Shown: positions 24,562 through 33,677 of the stretch, one piece after another | How the letters are laid out: every line of letters begins with the position of its first letter | Numbering within the stretch: position 1 is the first letter of the stretch | Origin: Alphaproteobacteria bacterium | GTDB taxonomy: Bacteria > Pseudomonadota > Alphaproteobacteria > UBA8366 > Aestuariispiraceae | NCBI GenBank assembly: GCA_024743195.1 | Contig: JANSXE010000012.1 | Location: 1-64,000 of the forward strand | Length of the DNA stretch: 64,000 bases | Direction of reading: 5' to 3' | The notes under the pieces: model-generated | What the model was told of the DNA's origin: nothing | Databases searched by the model: none | Seen by the model: the letters and a program-made list of their open reading frames with translations, nothing else | Made by a program: the position numbers and the translations under genes

Positions 24562-25959
24562 ATGACGGACCCCGCCGCCCCTTCCGACCCCGCCTTCGCC
24601 GCCCCGGGCGCCGAGCCCGACGCACCGGACGGCCTCGCCGCGCGCCGTGCGGCCTTCGCGCTGCTGACCGCGGTCTTGGATCGCCGCCAGGCCTTCGACG
24701 AGGCGGCGGACAGGCTCGACGCGCTGGCCCGCATGCCGGACGTCCGCGACCGCGGCTTCGCGCGGGCGATGGCGCTCACCGTGCTGCGGCGGCTGGGTCA
24801 GCTCGACCATCTGATCGACCGCTATCTGGAGCGCGCGCCGAAGGGCCGCGGCAAGGCGGTGCGCCACGTGCTGCGCCTCGGCGCGGCGCAGATCGTCTTC
24901 CTGGGCGCGCCGCCGCATGCGGCGGTAGACACCTCCGTCGCGTTGGCCGAGGCCGAGGGCCTCGCGCCCTTCAAGGGTCTGGTCAACGCGATCCTGCGCA
25001 AGATCGCCCGCGAGGGCGGCGCGGTATGCCGCAAGCAGGACGCAGCGCGCCTCAACACCCCCGCCTGGCTGCGCGAGAGCTGGGTCGCCGCCTATGGCGA
25101 GGCGGCGGCGCGCGCGATCGGGGAGGCCCATCTGGCGGAGCCGCCGCTGGACCTGTCGGTCCGGAACGCCGCGGAGGCGGCGGCCTGGGCGGAGCGGCTC
25201 GGCGGCGCGGCGCTGGAGGGCGCGACCGTGCGCCTCGCACCGCCCGGCGACGTGCGCCGGCTGCCCGGCTTCGAGGAGGGAGCCTGGTGGGTGCAGGACG
25301 CGGCGGCGGCCCTGCCGGCGCGGCTGCTGATCCGGGCGCTGGCCCGGGCGTCGGGCGGCGACGCCGGCCTCGACGGACGGCGCGTGATCGATCTGTGCGC
25401 CGCGCCCGGCGGCAAGACGGCGCAGCTCGCCGCCGCCGGGGCGCGGGTGACGGCGGTCGACCGCTCCGGCCCGCGGCTGGCGCGGTTGCGCGAGAATCTC
25501 GGCCGGCTCCAGCTCGACGCCGAGGTGGTGGAGGCGGACGCCGAGCGCTGGCGCCCCGCGGCGCCGGCCGACGCCGTGCTGCTGGACGCGCCCTGCACGG
25601 CCACGGGCACCCTGCGCCGCCATCCGGACATCGCCCACCTGAAGGGGCCGGCGGACGTCGCGCGCCTAGCCGCGCTGCAGCGCCGGCTGATCGCCGCGGC
25701 GGCGGCGATGCTGAGCCCCGGGGGCGTCATGGTCTACGCCACCTGTTCGCTGCAGCCGGAGGAAGGGGAGGAGGCGGTCGAGGAGGCGCTCGACGCCGAT
25801 CCGGGATTGGCTATGCTGCCGGTGGAGGCCGCCGGGCTCGGCGGCTTCGCGGAGGCGATAAGCCCGCGCGGCTGGATGCGCACCCTGCCCTACCACCGGG
25901 CGGAGGCGGGCGGCTGCGACGGATTCTTCGCCGCCGTGCTGCACAAGAAACCGGGCTAG
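24562..25959 (+). CDS. rsmB: 16S rRNA (cytosine-C5) methyltransferase RsmB
   Basis: A 465-residue SAM-dependent RNA methyltransferase. An N-terminal NusB-like helical domain (about 30-160, RRAAFALLTAVLDRRQAFDEAADRLDAL) is joined to a Rossmann methyltransferase. Motif I is DLCAAPGGKTAQLAAAG near 277, motif IV DAPCTATGTLRRHPD near 343, and motif VI YATCSLQPEEGEE near 392 with the catalytic Cys. It should modify C967 of 16S rRNA. The first 25 residues are a Pro/Ala-rich lead. The end CDGFFAAVLHKK is the normal family C-terminus. Confidence 0.93.
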   Translation: MTDPAAPSDPAFAAPGAEPDAPDGLAARRAAFALLTAVLDRRQAFDEAADRLDALARMPDVRDRGFARAMALTVLRRLGQLDHLIDRYLERAPKGRGKAVRHVLRLGAAQIVFLGAPPHAAVDTSVALAEAEGLAPFKGLVNAILRKIAREGGAVCRKQDAARLNTPAWLRESWVAAYGEAAARAIGEAHLAEPPLDLSVRNAAEAAAWAERLGGAALEGATVRLAPPGDVRRLPGFEEGAWWVQDAAAALPARLLIRALARASGGDAGLDGRRVIDLCAAPGGKTAQLAAAGARVTAVDRSGPRLARLRENLGRLQLDAEVVEADAERWRPAAPADAVLLDAPCTATGTLRRHPDIAHLKGPADVARLAALQRRLIAAAAAMLSPGGVMVYATCSLQPEEGEEAVEEALDADPGLAMLPVEAAGLGGFAEAISPRGWMRTLPYHRAEAGGCDGFFAAVLHKKPG

Positions 25960-26026
25960 GCGCGACGGGGCGACCCCTCGCCGCGTCCGGTCCCGAGAAA
26001 ACGGGTCAGGACCGGGAGGAACGTCC

Positions 26027-26773
26027 ATGCGTCTTACAGACAAGATCGCCATCGTGACCGGCGCCGCGTCGGGCTTCGGCGAGGAAATCGCCAAGCGCTT
26101 CGCGCGGGAAGGCGCGCGCGTCATAATCGCCGACATCCAGGAGGAGGCGGGCCGCCGCGTCGCCGGCGAGATCGGCGAGGCCGCGACCTTCATGCGCTGC
26201 GACGTGACCGACCTCGCCGACTGGAAGGCGGTCGTGCAGGAGGCGGTGGACGTCAACGGCCGCCTCGACATCGTCGTCAACAACGCCGGCTACACCCACT
26301 ACAACCAGCCGATGCTGGCGGTCGACGAGGCCGAGTTCGACCGCGTCTACGCGGTCAATGTGAAGGCGCTCTATCTCTCCGCCCAGGCGGCGCTGCCGGT
26401 GTTCCGGGCGGAAGGGCGGGGCTGCTTCCTGAACATCGCGTCCACCGCCGGGGTGCGGCCGCGGCCGGGGCTGTGCTGGTACAACAGTTCGAAGTTCGCG
26501 GCGATCGGGGTGACCAAGTCGATGGCGGTGGAGCTGGCGCCGGAACAGATCCGCGTCTGCGCCCTCAACCCCGTCGCCGGCGAGACGCCGCTGCTCGAGC
26601 GCTTCATGGGCGAGGACACGCCGGAGAAGCGCGCCGCCTTCAAGGCCAGCGTGCCGATGGGCCGGCTCTCGACGCCGACCGACATCGCGAACGCGGCCGT
26701 CTTCCTGTGCTCGGACGAAGCGGCGTTCCTGACCGGCGTCTGCCTGGAGGTCGACGGCGGGCGCTGCGTCTGA
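26027..26773 (+). CDS. SDR-family oxidoreductase
   Basis: A 248-residue classical short-chain dehydrogenase. TGAASGFGEEIAKRF (11-25) is the NAD(P) loop, with D36 after strand 2 (IIADIQ) pointing to NAD preference. NNAG is at about 85, Ser in NIASTAGV, and the catalytic Tyr-x3-Lys in WYNSSKFA near 155. Substrate is unknown; relatives are annotated as glucose or 3-oxoacyl dehydrogenases without proof. The ATG follows GGGAGGAACGTCC. Convergent with a LysR gene. Confidence 0.9.
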   Translation: MRLTDKIAIVTGAASGFGEEIAKRFAREGARVIIADIQEEAGRRVAGEIGEAATFMRCDVTDLADWKAVVQEAVDVNGRLDIVVNNAGYTHYNQPMLAVDEAEFDRVYAVNVKALYLSAQAALPVFRAEGRGCFLNIASTAGVRPRPGLCWYNSSKFAAIGVTKSMAVELAPEQIRVCALNPVAGETPLLERFMGEDTPEKRAAFKASVPMGRLSTPTDIANAAVFLCSDEAAFLTGVCLEVDGGRCV

Positions 26774-26815
26774 GGGTCCCGGCGGCGCGCGCGGCCTCCG
26801 GGCGTCCGGGCGGCC

Positions 26816-27679
26816 TCACCCGGCCGTATCGGCGGCGACCGTCGCCCGCAGCGCGTCGAGCGCCAGTTGCAGGCGGTCCGGGTCGATCGGATCTTCGGGA
26901 TAGGCGAGATAGGCCGGGCGCCGGAACGCCGGCGCGCCGGCCACCTCGAAGAGCTGGCCCGCGTCGATCAGCGGGCGGGCCTGCCGCTCCAGGTCGTAGA
27001 AGGCCCCGCCGCGGCGACGCACATGCGCAAGCGCGATCCCCGACAGTCCGACCGACACCCGGGCGGCGCGCATGTCCGGGAAGGCCAGCGCATGGTCGGT
27101 CTTGAAGGGCTCGCCCCAATCGACGAACACGTAATCCTCCATCCAGCCGGAGGCCGGCCGCCGGCCGGGATCGGTGGAGACCATGATCAGCCGCTCGTCC
27201 AGAAGCTGCTCGATGCGGAGGTTGGCCCGGTAATGCGGCGTATAGAGGACGCACAGGTCCAACAGCCCGTCGCACACCCGTTGGGTCAGCGGCTGGGAGT
27301 AGTCGGCCTCGACATAGAGCCCGATTTCCGGCGCCGTCGCCTCCATATGGGCGAGCCAGCCGGGCCCGATCCGATCCCACAGCGACACCTGGACGCCGAG
27401 GCCGACGACGCTGGTCAGCTCCTCCGGCAAGGCGATCTCCTGGCGCGCCTGCTCCCAGGCGCGCACCGCGACCTGCGCGTAGCGGTGGAACTGCCGGCCC
27501 GCGGCCGTCAGCTCCGCGCCGGTGCGTTTGCGGTGGAACAGGATGCGGTCGAGCCGCTCCTCCAGCACGCGGATGCGCGCGCTCACCGTCGATTGGGTGA
27601 CGTTCAGCCGGTCGCCCGCGGTCTGGAAGCTGCCGGTCGCCGCGACCTCCAGAAAGGCGCGCATATGGTCTATGTTCAT
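26816..27679 (-). CDS. LysR-family transcriptional regulator
   Basis: A 287-residue LTTR. The N-terminal helix-turn-helix is MNIDHMRAFLEVAATGSFQTAGDRLNVTQSTVSARIRVLEERLDRILFHRKR, and the effector-binding domain follows from about 90 (VGLGVQVSLWDRIGPGWLAHMEATAP). The dimer helix and the periplasmic-binding-like fold are intact. The target may be the divergent bacteriohemerythrin gene, which starts 171 bp away, but I see no strong T-N11-A palindrome between them. Effector unknown. Confidence 0.9.
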   Translation of the reverse strand: MNIDHMRAFLEVAATGSFQTAGDRLNVTQSTVSARIRVLEERLDRILFHRKRTGAELTAAGRQFHRYAQVAVRAWEQARQEIALPEELTSVVGLGVQVSLWDRIGPGWLAHMEATAPEIGLYVEADYSQPLTQRVCDGLLDLCVLYTPHYRANLRIEQLLDERLIMVSTDPGRRPASGWMEDYVFVDWGEPFKTDHALAFPDMRAARVSVGLSGIALAHVRRRGGAFYDLERQARPLIDAGQLFEVAGAPAFRRPAYLAYPEDPIDPDRLQLALDALRATVAADTAG

Positions 27680-27850
27680 GCAGCCCGCCCACAGGATCGA
27701 AAAAATCGATGGCCGTCCGCGGACGCTAAGCGATCCGTTCGGTCCGCGCAATGCTGAGGCGTTCGGGACTCGCCCGCCTTTTGATCTCGCGCAAAGGCGC
27801 AGCCGGCTCGGGATGGTAGCGAGGGGGGCCGGAACGGGAGGAGCAATCCC

Positions 27851-28327
27851 ATGCGCACCATCGAGTGGACCGAAGATATGAGCGTCGGGCTCGCGCAGCT
27901 CGACGACGACCACAAGGGCCTGATCGCCATTCTGAACCGGCTCTACGACGCCGCCCAGGGGGACGGACCGGAGGACGGCGCCGCGGCGACCCGGGCGCTG
28001 CAGGCGCTGGCCGACTACACCGACCGGCATTTCGGGCGCGAAGAGGCGGTGTTGGAGGCGGTGGGCTACGGCGAACTCGCCGGTCATCGCGCGGCGCACG
28101 CCGATTTCGTGGAGGAGCTGAACGAGTTGGCCGCCGCCTTCGACGCGCGCCGCAACCCGGCGCTGGCGGCGGAGCTCGCCGCCTTCCTGCAGCGCTGGCT
28201 GACCCACCACATTCTGGTCGAGGACATGGCCTACAAGCCGCTGGTGCAGGGCAACGCCACCGCGCGGGAGGCCTGTCGGCGATTCGCGGGCCGCCCGCTC
28301 GCCCGGGCCGAGCGGGCGCGGGTCTGA
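27851..28327 (+). CDS. Bacteriohemerythrin
   Basis: A 158-residue four-helix-bundle O2-binding protein. The diiron ligands are in place: MSVGLAQLDDDHKGLI (His at about 21), YTDRHFGREEAVLEAVGY (His and Glu), HRAAHADFVEEL (two His) and LTHHILVEDMAYKPL (His and Asp). Single-domain bacteriohemerythrins store or deliver oxygen, often to respiratory oxidases. This window also encodes a cbb3 oxidase and another hemerythrin-like protein. GGGAGGAGC lies before the ATG at 27851. Confidence 0.92.
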   Translation: MRTIEWTEDMSVGLAQLDDDHKGLIAILNRLYDAAQGDGPEDGAAATRALQALADYTDRHFGREEAVLEAVGYGELAGHRAAHADFVEELNELAAAFDARRNPALAAELAAFLQRWLTHHILVEDMAYKPLVQGNATAREACRRFAGRPLARAERARV

Positions 28328-28341
28328 GCCGACGCCCGCCG

Positions 28342-28806
28342 ATGCGAGATCCCACGGTCGCGCTGGAGCGGCCCGACGCGGAGACGCTGGCCGCCCTCAA
28401 CCGTCTGATCGAGCGTTCCCTATGGACCTGGGCGCTGTCGGATCGGGTGAAGCGCGCGGCGCTGCCCGGCTATCAGTACGGGTCGGAGGATTTGGCCGAC
28501 ACCGCCTTCCTGGCGGCGCGCGACGCGGGCGGCGCGGCGCTCGGCGTCGCCACCCTGCACGCGCTGGACGGGGCGCCGGGCGCGCTGATGCTGCACGGCC
28601 TGTTCGTCGATCCGCCGGCGCGCCGGCGCGGGATCGGCGCGGCGCTGCTGGCCGCGGCGGAGGCGGAGGCCGCCCGCCGCGGCGCGGGCCTACTCGTCGT
28701 GCGGGCCCAGCGCGATGCGGCGGATTTCTTCCGCGCCCGCGGCTACAGGGACGACCCGGCGGCCGCCTATCCTCACACCATGACGAAGGCTCTGGGCGCC
28801 GACTGA
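28342..28806 (+). CDS. GNAT-family N-acetyltransferase
   Basis: A 154-residue acetyltransferase. LHGLFVDPPARRRGIGAALLAAAEAEAARRGAG (about 82-114) carries the R-R-x-G-I-G acetyl-CoA loop, and ADFFRARGYRDD is the usual motif B end. Substrate unknown. It begins 14 nt after the bacteriohemerythrin stop, probably co-transcribed. The ribosome binding site is weak. Confidence 0.82.
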   Translation: MRDPTVALERPDAETLAALNRLIERSLWTWALSDRVKRAALPGYQYGSEDLADTAFLAARDAGGAALGVATLHALDGAPGALMLHGLFVDPPARRRGIGAALLAAAEAEAARRGAGLLVVRAQRDAADFFRARGYRDDPAAAYPHTMTKALGAD

Positions 28807-28923
28807 CGGCGGCCCCGCCTTGACGCCCTCGCTTTGTCACGGCGCTGCGCTATCCTTGCTGTCCGGCGGGCCGCAGTGCGGCGCGCCGGCAGTTGCGACA
28901 TCGATGGGCGAGGGAGAGAAGCG

Positions 28924-29667
28924 ATGCACATTCTGTTTCTGGCGTTGGCCGTGACGTTCGCGCCGGTCGCCGCGGTCCAGGCCGGCGAGATGGTCGACTA
29001 CGAGATCGACGGCGCCGCCTATGAAGGCTACCGCGCCGAGGCCGAGGGCGACTCGAAAGGCCTGGTGCTGATCATTCACGACTGGGACGGGCTGACCGAC
29101 TATGAGGTCCGGCGCGCCGAGATGCTGGCCGAGATGGGGTACGACGCCTTCGCGGTCGATCTCTACGGCAAGGGCAATCGGCCGGTCGAGACCGGCGCCA
29201 AGAAAGCGGAGACCGGCAAGCTCTATCAGGATCGCGAGACGATGCGCCGCCTGATTCTCGGCGGGCTCGCGGTCGCGCGGGAGGCCGCGGCCGGGCCGAC
29301 CGTGGTCATGGGCTACTGCTTCGGAGGCGCGGCCACGCTCGAACTCGCGCGCTCCGGCCAGGGCGCGGACGTGGTCGGCTACACCAGCTTCCACGGCGGT
29401 CTCGCAACGCCGGAAGGCCAGAGCTATCCGGCGGACGCCGCGCCCATCCTGATCGCGCACGGCGGCGCCGACGCGGCCATCAGCATGGACGAGGTCGCCC
29501 AGCTCTCCCGCGAGCTGGAGGACGCAGGCGTCCCCTACGAGATCCAGGTCTATTCCGGCGCGCCGCACGCCTTCACCGTCTTCGGGTCCGACCGCTATCG
29601 GGAGGTCGCCGACCGCCAATCCTGGGACGCCTTCAGCGACTTCCTGGCGACCCATCTGGGCGACTGA
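28924..29667 (+). CDS. Exported dienelactone-hydrolase-family enzyme
   Basis: A 247-residue alpha/beta hydrolase with a signal peptide (about 1-20, ILFLALAVTFAPVAAVQA), so periplasmic. The nucleophile elbow is MGYCFGGAATLEL with Cys as nucleophile near 135, as in dienelactone hydrolases; the Asp and His lie in HGGADAAISMDE and SGAPHAFTVFG. IIHDWDGLTDYEVRRAEMLAEMGYDAFAVDLYGKG is the family's start. Natural substrate unknown. GAGGGAGAGAAGCG lies before the ATG at 28924. Confidence 0.88.
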   Translation: MHILFLALAVTFAPVAAVQAGEMVDYEIDGAAYEGYRAEAEGDSKGLVLIIHDWDGLTDYEVRRAEMLAEMGYDAFAVDLYGKGNRPVETGAKKAETGKLYQDRETMRRLILGGLAVAREAAAGPTVVMGYCFGGAATLELARSGQGADVVGYTSFHGGLATPEGQSYPADAAPILIAHGGADAAISMDEVAQLSRELEDAGVPYEIQVYSGAPHAFTVFGSDRYREVADRQSWDAFSDFLATHLGD

Positions 29668-29680
29668 GCGACACCGCCCG

Positions 29681-31672
29681 TCACGACCGCCGATCGCGCA
29701 GCCGGGCAAGGGCCGGCGCGACCTCTTCCACGAGGAGGCGCGCCCAGCCTTCGCCCGGCCGGCGGAAGAAGACCCGCGCCTGCGGGATCCAGGGATTGTG
29801 GTCCTGACCCAGCGTCACCCAGTCGCGCGGCCTGAGCAGCGACCAGAGCGGCGCGCCCGTCGCGCCGGCCAGATCGCCGACCGAGCTTCCGGTCGCGATC
29901 ACCAGATCGAGCCGGCTGATCAACGCCGCCGTGCGGTCCAGATCGTTCTTGAGGTCGAGATCGTCCCACCGCGCGATCGCCACGCCGGTTTCCGCCTCCA
30001 CCGCGCGAAGCTCTTGCGACACGTCGCCATATTGCAGCGAGACGGGCCGAACGCCGTCCATCGTCAGGATCGACGCCCAATCCATCAGCGCCCCGTGCGC
30101 GGTGCGCCGGCGCAGGCTGTCCAGGCCGCTGGTCCAGGCGATCCCGACTTTCAGGCCGGGTCCGAGCGCGTCGAGCCGGGCCGCGAAGGCTTCGGCGGCG
30201 CGCGGATCGGGCGTAAGCCAACCGGGCCGCGCAGGAAAGCTCTCGATATCGGGCCGCAGGATCGCCGGCAGGCTCGCCATCGGGATCTGCGCGCTCGCCG
30301 CCGCTTCGGCCGCAGCCGCCTCCTCCGTCTTGGGCGCCGCCGCCTCGACTGCGGGGACCGACCGGCGGAGCAGGGGGACGAGGCGGGCGTCGCACTCGAC
30401 GATCGTGCGCGCGCCCGCGCGTTCGGCCGCTTCGGCGGCGAGCGACAGGAAGCGGATTTCGTCGCCCACGCCCTGTTCCGGCCAGATGTGCAGGACGTCG
30501 CCGGCGGCCAGCGCCTCGCCATGCCAACGCGGCGCCGGATGGGGGCGGTCGGGGCGACGCTCCCCCGCGGGGAAGCCGGCCTCGTACAGCCTCCACCCTT
30601 CGGCCAGCCGGCCGAGGGCGAGGAGCCCCATGCCCTTCTGGAAGCGCGCGCGCGGATCGTCGGGCCGCAGCGCCAGCGCGCGGTCATAGGCGTCGAGCGC
30701 CTCCTCGTGCCGGCCGGCCATGCGCAGCAGGTTCGCGTAATTGCCCCAGGCGTCAGCGTGGTCGGGGGCGTGCTCCAGGACGCGCCGATAGAGCGCCTCG
30801 GCCTCCTCGACCGCCTCCGCCGACGCCAGCACGACGCCGAGATTGAGCATCGCGGGCGCGCTGTCAGGATCGCGGGCGAGCGCGGCGCGCGCCGTCCCCT
30901 CCGCCTCCTCCGCGCGATCCTGCGCGATCAGCAGCGAGGCGAGATTGATCGCCGCCCCCAGATTGCCCGGGGCTCGCCGGTCGACCTCCCGAAAGGCGTC
31001 TTCGGCCCGGTCGAGATCGCCTGCATGCTGACGCGCGACGCCGAGCGCGATCAGGACATCCAGATCGTCGGGCGCGGCCGCCGAGGCGGCCTCGGCGACC
31101 GGCAGGGCCTCCGCCGCGCGCCCCGCGCGGATCAGCAGCGCCGACAGGTGATAGCCGGCGGCGGCGGCGGTCGGATCGCGGTCCAGCACACGGCGCAGCA
31201 GGCGCTCCGCCTCGTCCCATCCGGCCCGCGCGGGGTCCGTGCGCAGGAAGGCGGCGAATTGGGTTTGGGCTTCGGCGCTGTCCGGCGCGAGCGCCATCGC
31301 CTTGCGATAGACGCGCTCCGCCTCGCCGCGGCGGTCCAGCGCTTCGAGCGCGGCGGCGAGATGCAGGCGCAGCTCCGCCTGGCGGGGCAGCCGCGCGGCG
31401 GCGCGCTTCAACAACTCGACCGCGGCCGCGTGATTGCCGATCTGATGCGCCAGCGCGCCGCGCAGACGAAGCGCCTCCGCATCGTTCGGATCGGCCTGCA
31501 GCGCTTGCACGTAGTAGCGGTCCGCGGCTTCGAGCCGGCCTTCCGCGTGCAGCTGCTGTCCCAGGGTCAGGAGCGCCGCACGGCCTTCCGCCTTGTGGCG
31601 GTCGGCCATCGCGGGCGTCCCGACGGCCGGGGCCTTTCGCTTCTCGGCGGCGCGGCGCTGCTTGCGGTTCAT
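29681..31672 (-). CDS. TPR-repeat protein with glycosyltransferase-like C-terminal domain
   Basis: A 663-residue protein. The basic start MNRKQRRAAEKRK is followed by about eight to nine tetratricopeptide repeats (about 30-345), each with the W/L-G-Y/A-P pattern such as DHADAWGNYANLLRMAGRHEEALDAYDRALALRPDD. The C-terminal part (about 375-663; IWPEQGVGDEIRFLSLAAEA, then LKVGIAWTSGLDSLRRRTAHGALMDW and a GSSVGDLAGATGAPLWSLL stretch) matches the GT-B-like domain found at the end of many alphaproteobacterial TPR proteins. It may transfer a sugar to protein or flagellin-like targets, which is inference. No signal peptide. Confidence 0.85.
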   Translation of the reverse strand: MNRKQRRAAEKRKAPAVGTPAMADRHKAEGRAALLTLGQQLHAEGRLEAADRYYVQALQADPNDAEALRLRGALAHQIGNHAAAVELLKRAAARLPRQAELRLHLAAALEALDRRGEAERVYRKAMALAPDSAEAQTQFAAFLRTDPARAGWDEAERLLRRVLDRDPTAAAAGYHLSALLIRAGRAAEALPVAEAASAAAPDDLDVLIALGVARQHAGDLDRAEDAFREVDRRAPGNLGAAINLASLLIAQDRAEEAEGTARAALARDPDSAPAMLNLGVVLASAEAVEEAEALYRRVLEHAPDHADAWGNYANLLRMAGRHEEALDAYDRALALRPDDPRARFQKGMGLLALGRLAEGWRLYEAGFPAGERRPDRPHPAPRWHGEALAAGDVLHIWPEQGVGDEIRFLSLAAEAAERAGARTIVECDARLVPLLRRSVPAVEAAAPKTEEAAAAEAAASAQIPMASLPAILRPDIESFPARPGWLTPDPRAAEAFAARLDALGPGLKVGIAWTSGLDSLRRRTAHGALMDWASILTMDGVRPVSLQYGDVSQELRAVEAETGVAIARWDDLDLKNDLDRTAALISRLDLVIATGSSVGDLAGATGAPLWSLLRPRDWVTLGQDHNPWIPQARVFFRRPGEGWARLLVEEVAPALARLRDRRS

Positions 31673-31723
31673 GGCGCCGCCCAGCCTAAGCCCATTCGGG
31701 CCAGGAGGAAAACGGCGTCGGCG

Positions 31724-32131
31724 CTATGTCCGCTTCAGGGTCAGCGCCGCCGAATTCATGCAATAGCGCTGGCCCGTCGGCTGGGGCCCATCGGGGAAGA
31801 CGTGGCCCAGATGCGCGTCGCAGGTCGCGCAGAGCACCTCGGTGCGGGTCATGAAGAGGGAGCGGTCGGTGCGCTCCGCCACCGCCTGATCGGTCACCGG
31901 GGCGTAGAAGCTGGGCCAGCCGGTGCCGCTGTCGTACTTGGTCTCGGCGTCGAACAGCGGGGCGTCGCAGCAGACGCAGCGATAGACGCCCGGCTCCTTG
32001 CTGTCCCAGTACGCGCCGGTGAAGGCGCGCTCCGTGCCGCCCTTGCGGGTGACCTTGAACTGTTCCGGGGTCAGCTGCTCGCGCCATTCCGCATCGGTCT
32101 TGCGGACCTTCTTCATCGTCAGATCGCTCAT
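31724..32131 (-). CDS. msrB: Peptide-methionine (R)-S-oxide reductase
   Basis: A 135-residue repair enzyme that reduces the R form of methionine sulfoxide. Zinc ligands CVCC (about 52-55) and CATC (about 101-104), the [13 protein letters not shown] segment, and the catalytic Cys in RYCMNSAAL near 126 are all present. It starts with an ATG that overlaps the stop of the ChaC gene upstream (ATGA), so the two are co-translated. Pairing with a glutathione-degrading enzyme points to thiol redox care. Confidence 0.96.
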   Translation of the reverse strand: MSDLTMKKVRKTDAEWREQLTPEQFKVTRKGGTERAFTGAYWDSKEPGVYRCVCCDAPLFDAETKYDSGTGWPSFYAPVTDQAVAERTDRSLFMTRTEVLCATCDAHLGHVFPDGPQPTGQRYCMNSAALTLKRT

Positions 32132-32832
32132 CGCGCGGGGTCTCCTTCGATCTCGCAGGGGTTGCCGACCAGCCGGCGCACGCGGCGCAGCAGCTCGTGC
32201 ATCGGCCCGTCGCCGACGCCGAGCGCGTCGAGCGCGCCCACCGTATTCTCCAGGTATTCGCTGCAGGGGCCGAGCGCGCCGTGCGCCCGCGCGATGCGCT
32301 GCGCCGCATCGTCGAGATCGAGCCGGCCGGTGTAGCGCTCGCAGTCGCGGTTCATGATGAAGGCGATGGCCCAGAAGCGGCCGCCGGCCTCCTCGTCCTG
32401 CAGGCTGACCCAGCGCGGCTCGTAGGAGCCGGCCAGCATCTCGCGCGCCCAGATGATGTCGAGCTCCTCCTCCGCCCGCGCCTCGTCGATGCGCAGCGCC
32501 AGCCCGTGCACCGATCCGCCGCGGTCGAGCCCGAGCACGAGACCCGGGCGCTCCTTGGTGCCGCGGCCGATCGGCGTCTGCAGGCAGAAGCTGCGGTGAT
32601 AGCCGTAGAGCCTGGCGAAACGCTTCTCGACATAGTGGAAGGCCGGGTTCCACATCAGCGAGCCGTAGCCGAAGATCCAAAGACCCGCGCCGTCCGGCCG
32701 GCGCGCCAGCGTCTCCTCGCGCGAGGCTCGGCGCTGATCGTCGCTCAAGGGGACGATCAGCCCCTCGCGCGCGCTCTCCTCGCCGAGGCGCTGGAAGATC
32801 CCGTCCTTGATGGTCTCGCGGTCGTAGGCCAT
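32128..32832 (-). CDS. ChaC-family gamma-glutamylcyclotransferase
   Basis: A 234-residue enzyme that releases 5-oxoproline from glutathione. [33 protein letters not shown] is the ChaC signature with the Y-G-S-L substrate loop; the catalytic Glu is expected in the [12 protein letters not shown] region. The start was set at 32832 ([11 protein letters not shown]), the conserved ChaC N-terminus, rather than an upstream Met that adds a hydrophobic lead. Coupled to msrB. An 11-bp palindrome CTGTCAGACAG lies just upstream in the promoter area. Confidence 0.9.
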   Translation of the reverse strand: MAYDRETIKDGIFQRLGEESAREGLIVPLSDDQRRASREETLARRPDGAGLWIFGYGSLMWNPAFHYVEKRFARLYGYHRSFCLQTPIGRGTKERPGLVLGLDRGGSVHGLALRIDEARAEEELDIIWAREMLAGSYEPRWVSLQDEEAGGRFWAIAFIMNRDCERYTGRLDLDDAAQRIARAHGALGPCSEYLENTVGALDALGVGDGPMHELLRRVRRLVGNPCEIEGDPAR

Positions 32833-32928
32833 GCCCGTCCGTTTACCGGTCCCGTCTAGTGGTCTGTCAGACAGCAGGGATATTAGAAGCGCCGGCCGCC
32901 GACGCAAGCCGGGCGGCGAACGCCGGCC

Positions 32929-33633
32929 TCACCGCGGCAGGTCGACCAGGATGATCTCCGTCTCCTCCTCGGCCTCCAGCCGCACGCTGTCCAGGCCGCT
33001 TAGGACGACGCCGTCGCGCGCGGCGACCGGCGTTCCATCCACCCGAAAGGCGCCGCGCGCGGCGACCAGATAGGCCTGCCGATCGGCGCCCAGCGGATGG
33101 TCGAGCGCGGCCCCCGCGGCCAGGGTTCCGGCGAAGAGGGTCGCGTCCTGGTCGATGGCGGCGGCCCCTTCCGCGCCCGGCCGGCCGGAGGCGAGCGCGG
33201 TCAGCGCGCCGGCGTCCGCGTCCTTCGGGAAGGCGCGCGTCTCCCAGCGCGGGGTCAGGCCCTGGCGGCGCGGGACGATCCAGATCTGGAAGATGCGGGT
33301 GAGGTCGTCCTCCAGATTGTACTCCGCATGCACGACGCCGGTTCCAGCGGACATCACCTGAATGTCCCCGGCTTCGGTCCGGCCGACATTGCCCAGGCTG
33401 TCCTGGTGCGTGATCGCCCCTTCGCGCACATAGGTGATGATCTCCATGTCGCGATGCGGATGCGGGTCGAAGCCGGTCTTGGGCTGGATCGCATCGTCGT
33501 TCCACACCCGCAAGGGGCCGACGCCCATGCGCGCCGGGTCGTAATAGTGGCCGAAGCTGAAATGATGCTTCGCGTCCAGCCAATCGAGCCGGAAGGCGCC
33601 CAGGCTGTCGAAGGGTCTGATCTCGACGCCCAT
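32929..33633 (-). CDS. Pirin-family bicupin protein
   Basis: A 234-residue two-cupin protein. The N-terminal cupin has the metal motif FDPHPHRDMEIITYV (two His and Glu) followed by HAEYN, and begins with the usual HHFSFGHYYDPARMGVGPLRVWNDD. Bacterial pirins of the YhhW type can act as quercetin dioxygenases; the physiological role is unclear. It begins a minus-strand group dealing with quinone or flavonoid-type redox chemistry. Confidence 0.92.
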   Translation of the reverse strand: MGVEIRPFDSLGAFRLDWLDAKHHFSFGHYYDPARMGVGPLRVWNDDAIQPKTGFDPHPHRDMEIITYVREGAITHQDSLGNVGRTEAGDIQVMSAGTGVVHAEYNLEDDLTRIFQIWIVPRRQGLTPRWETRAFPKDADAGALTALASGRPGAEGAAAIDQDATLFAGTLAAGAALDHPLGADRQAYLVAARGAFRVDGTPVAARDGVVLSGLDSVRLEAEEETEIILVDLPR

Positions 33634-33677
33634 GATCTTGCTCCTCCTTCTCTTCGGGATCAGGCGGCGGCCAGCCG

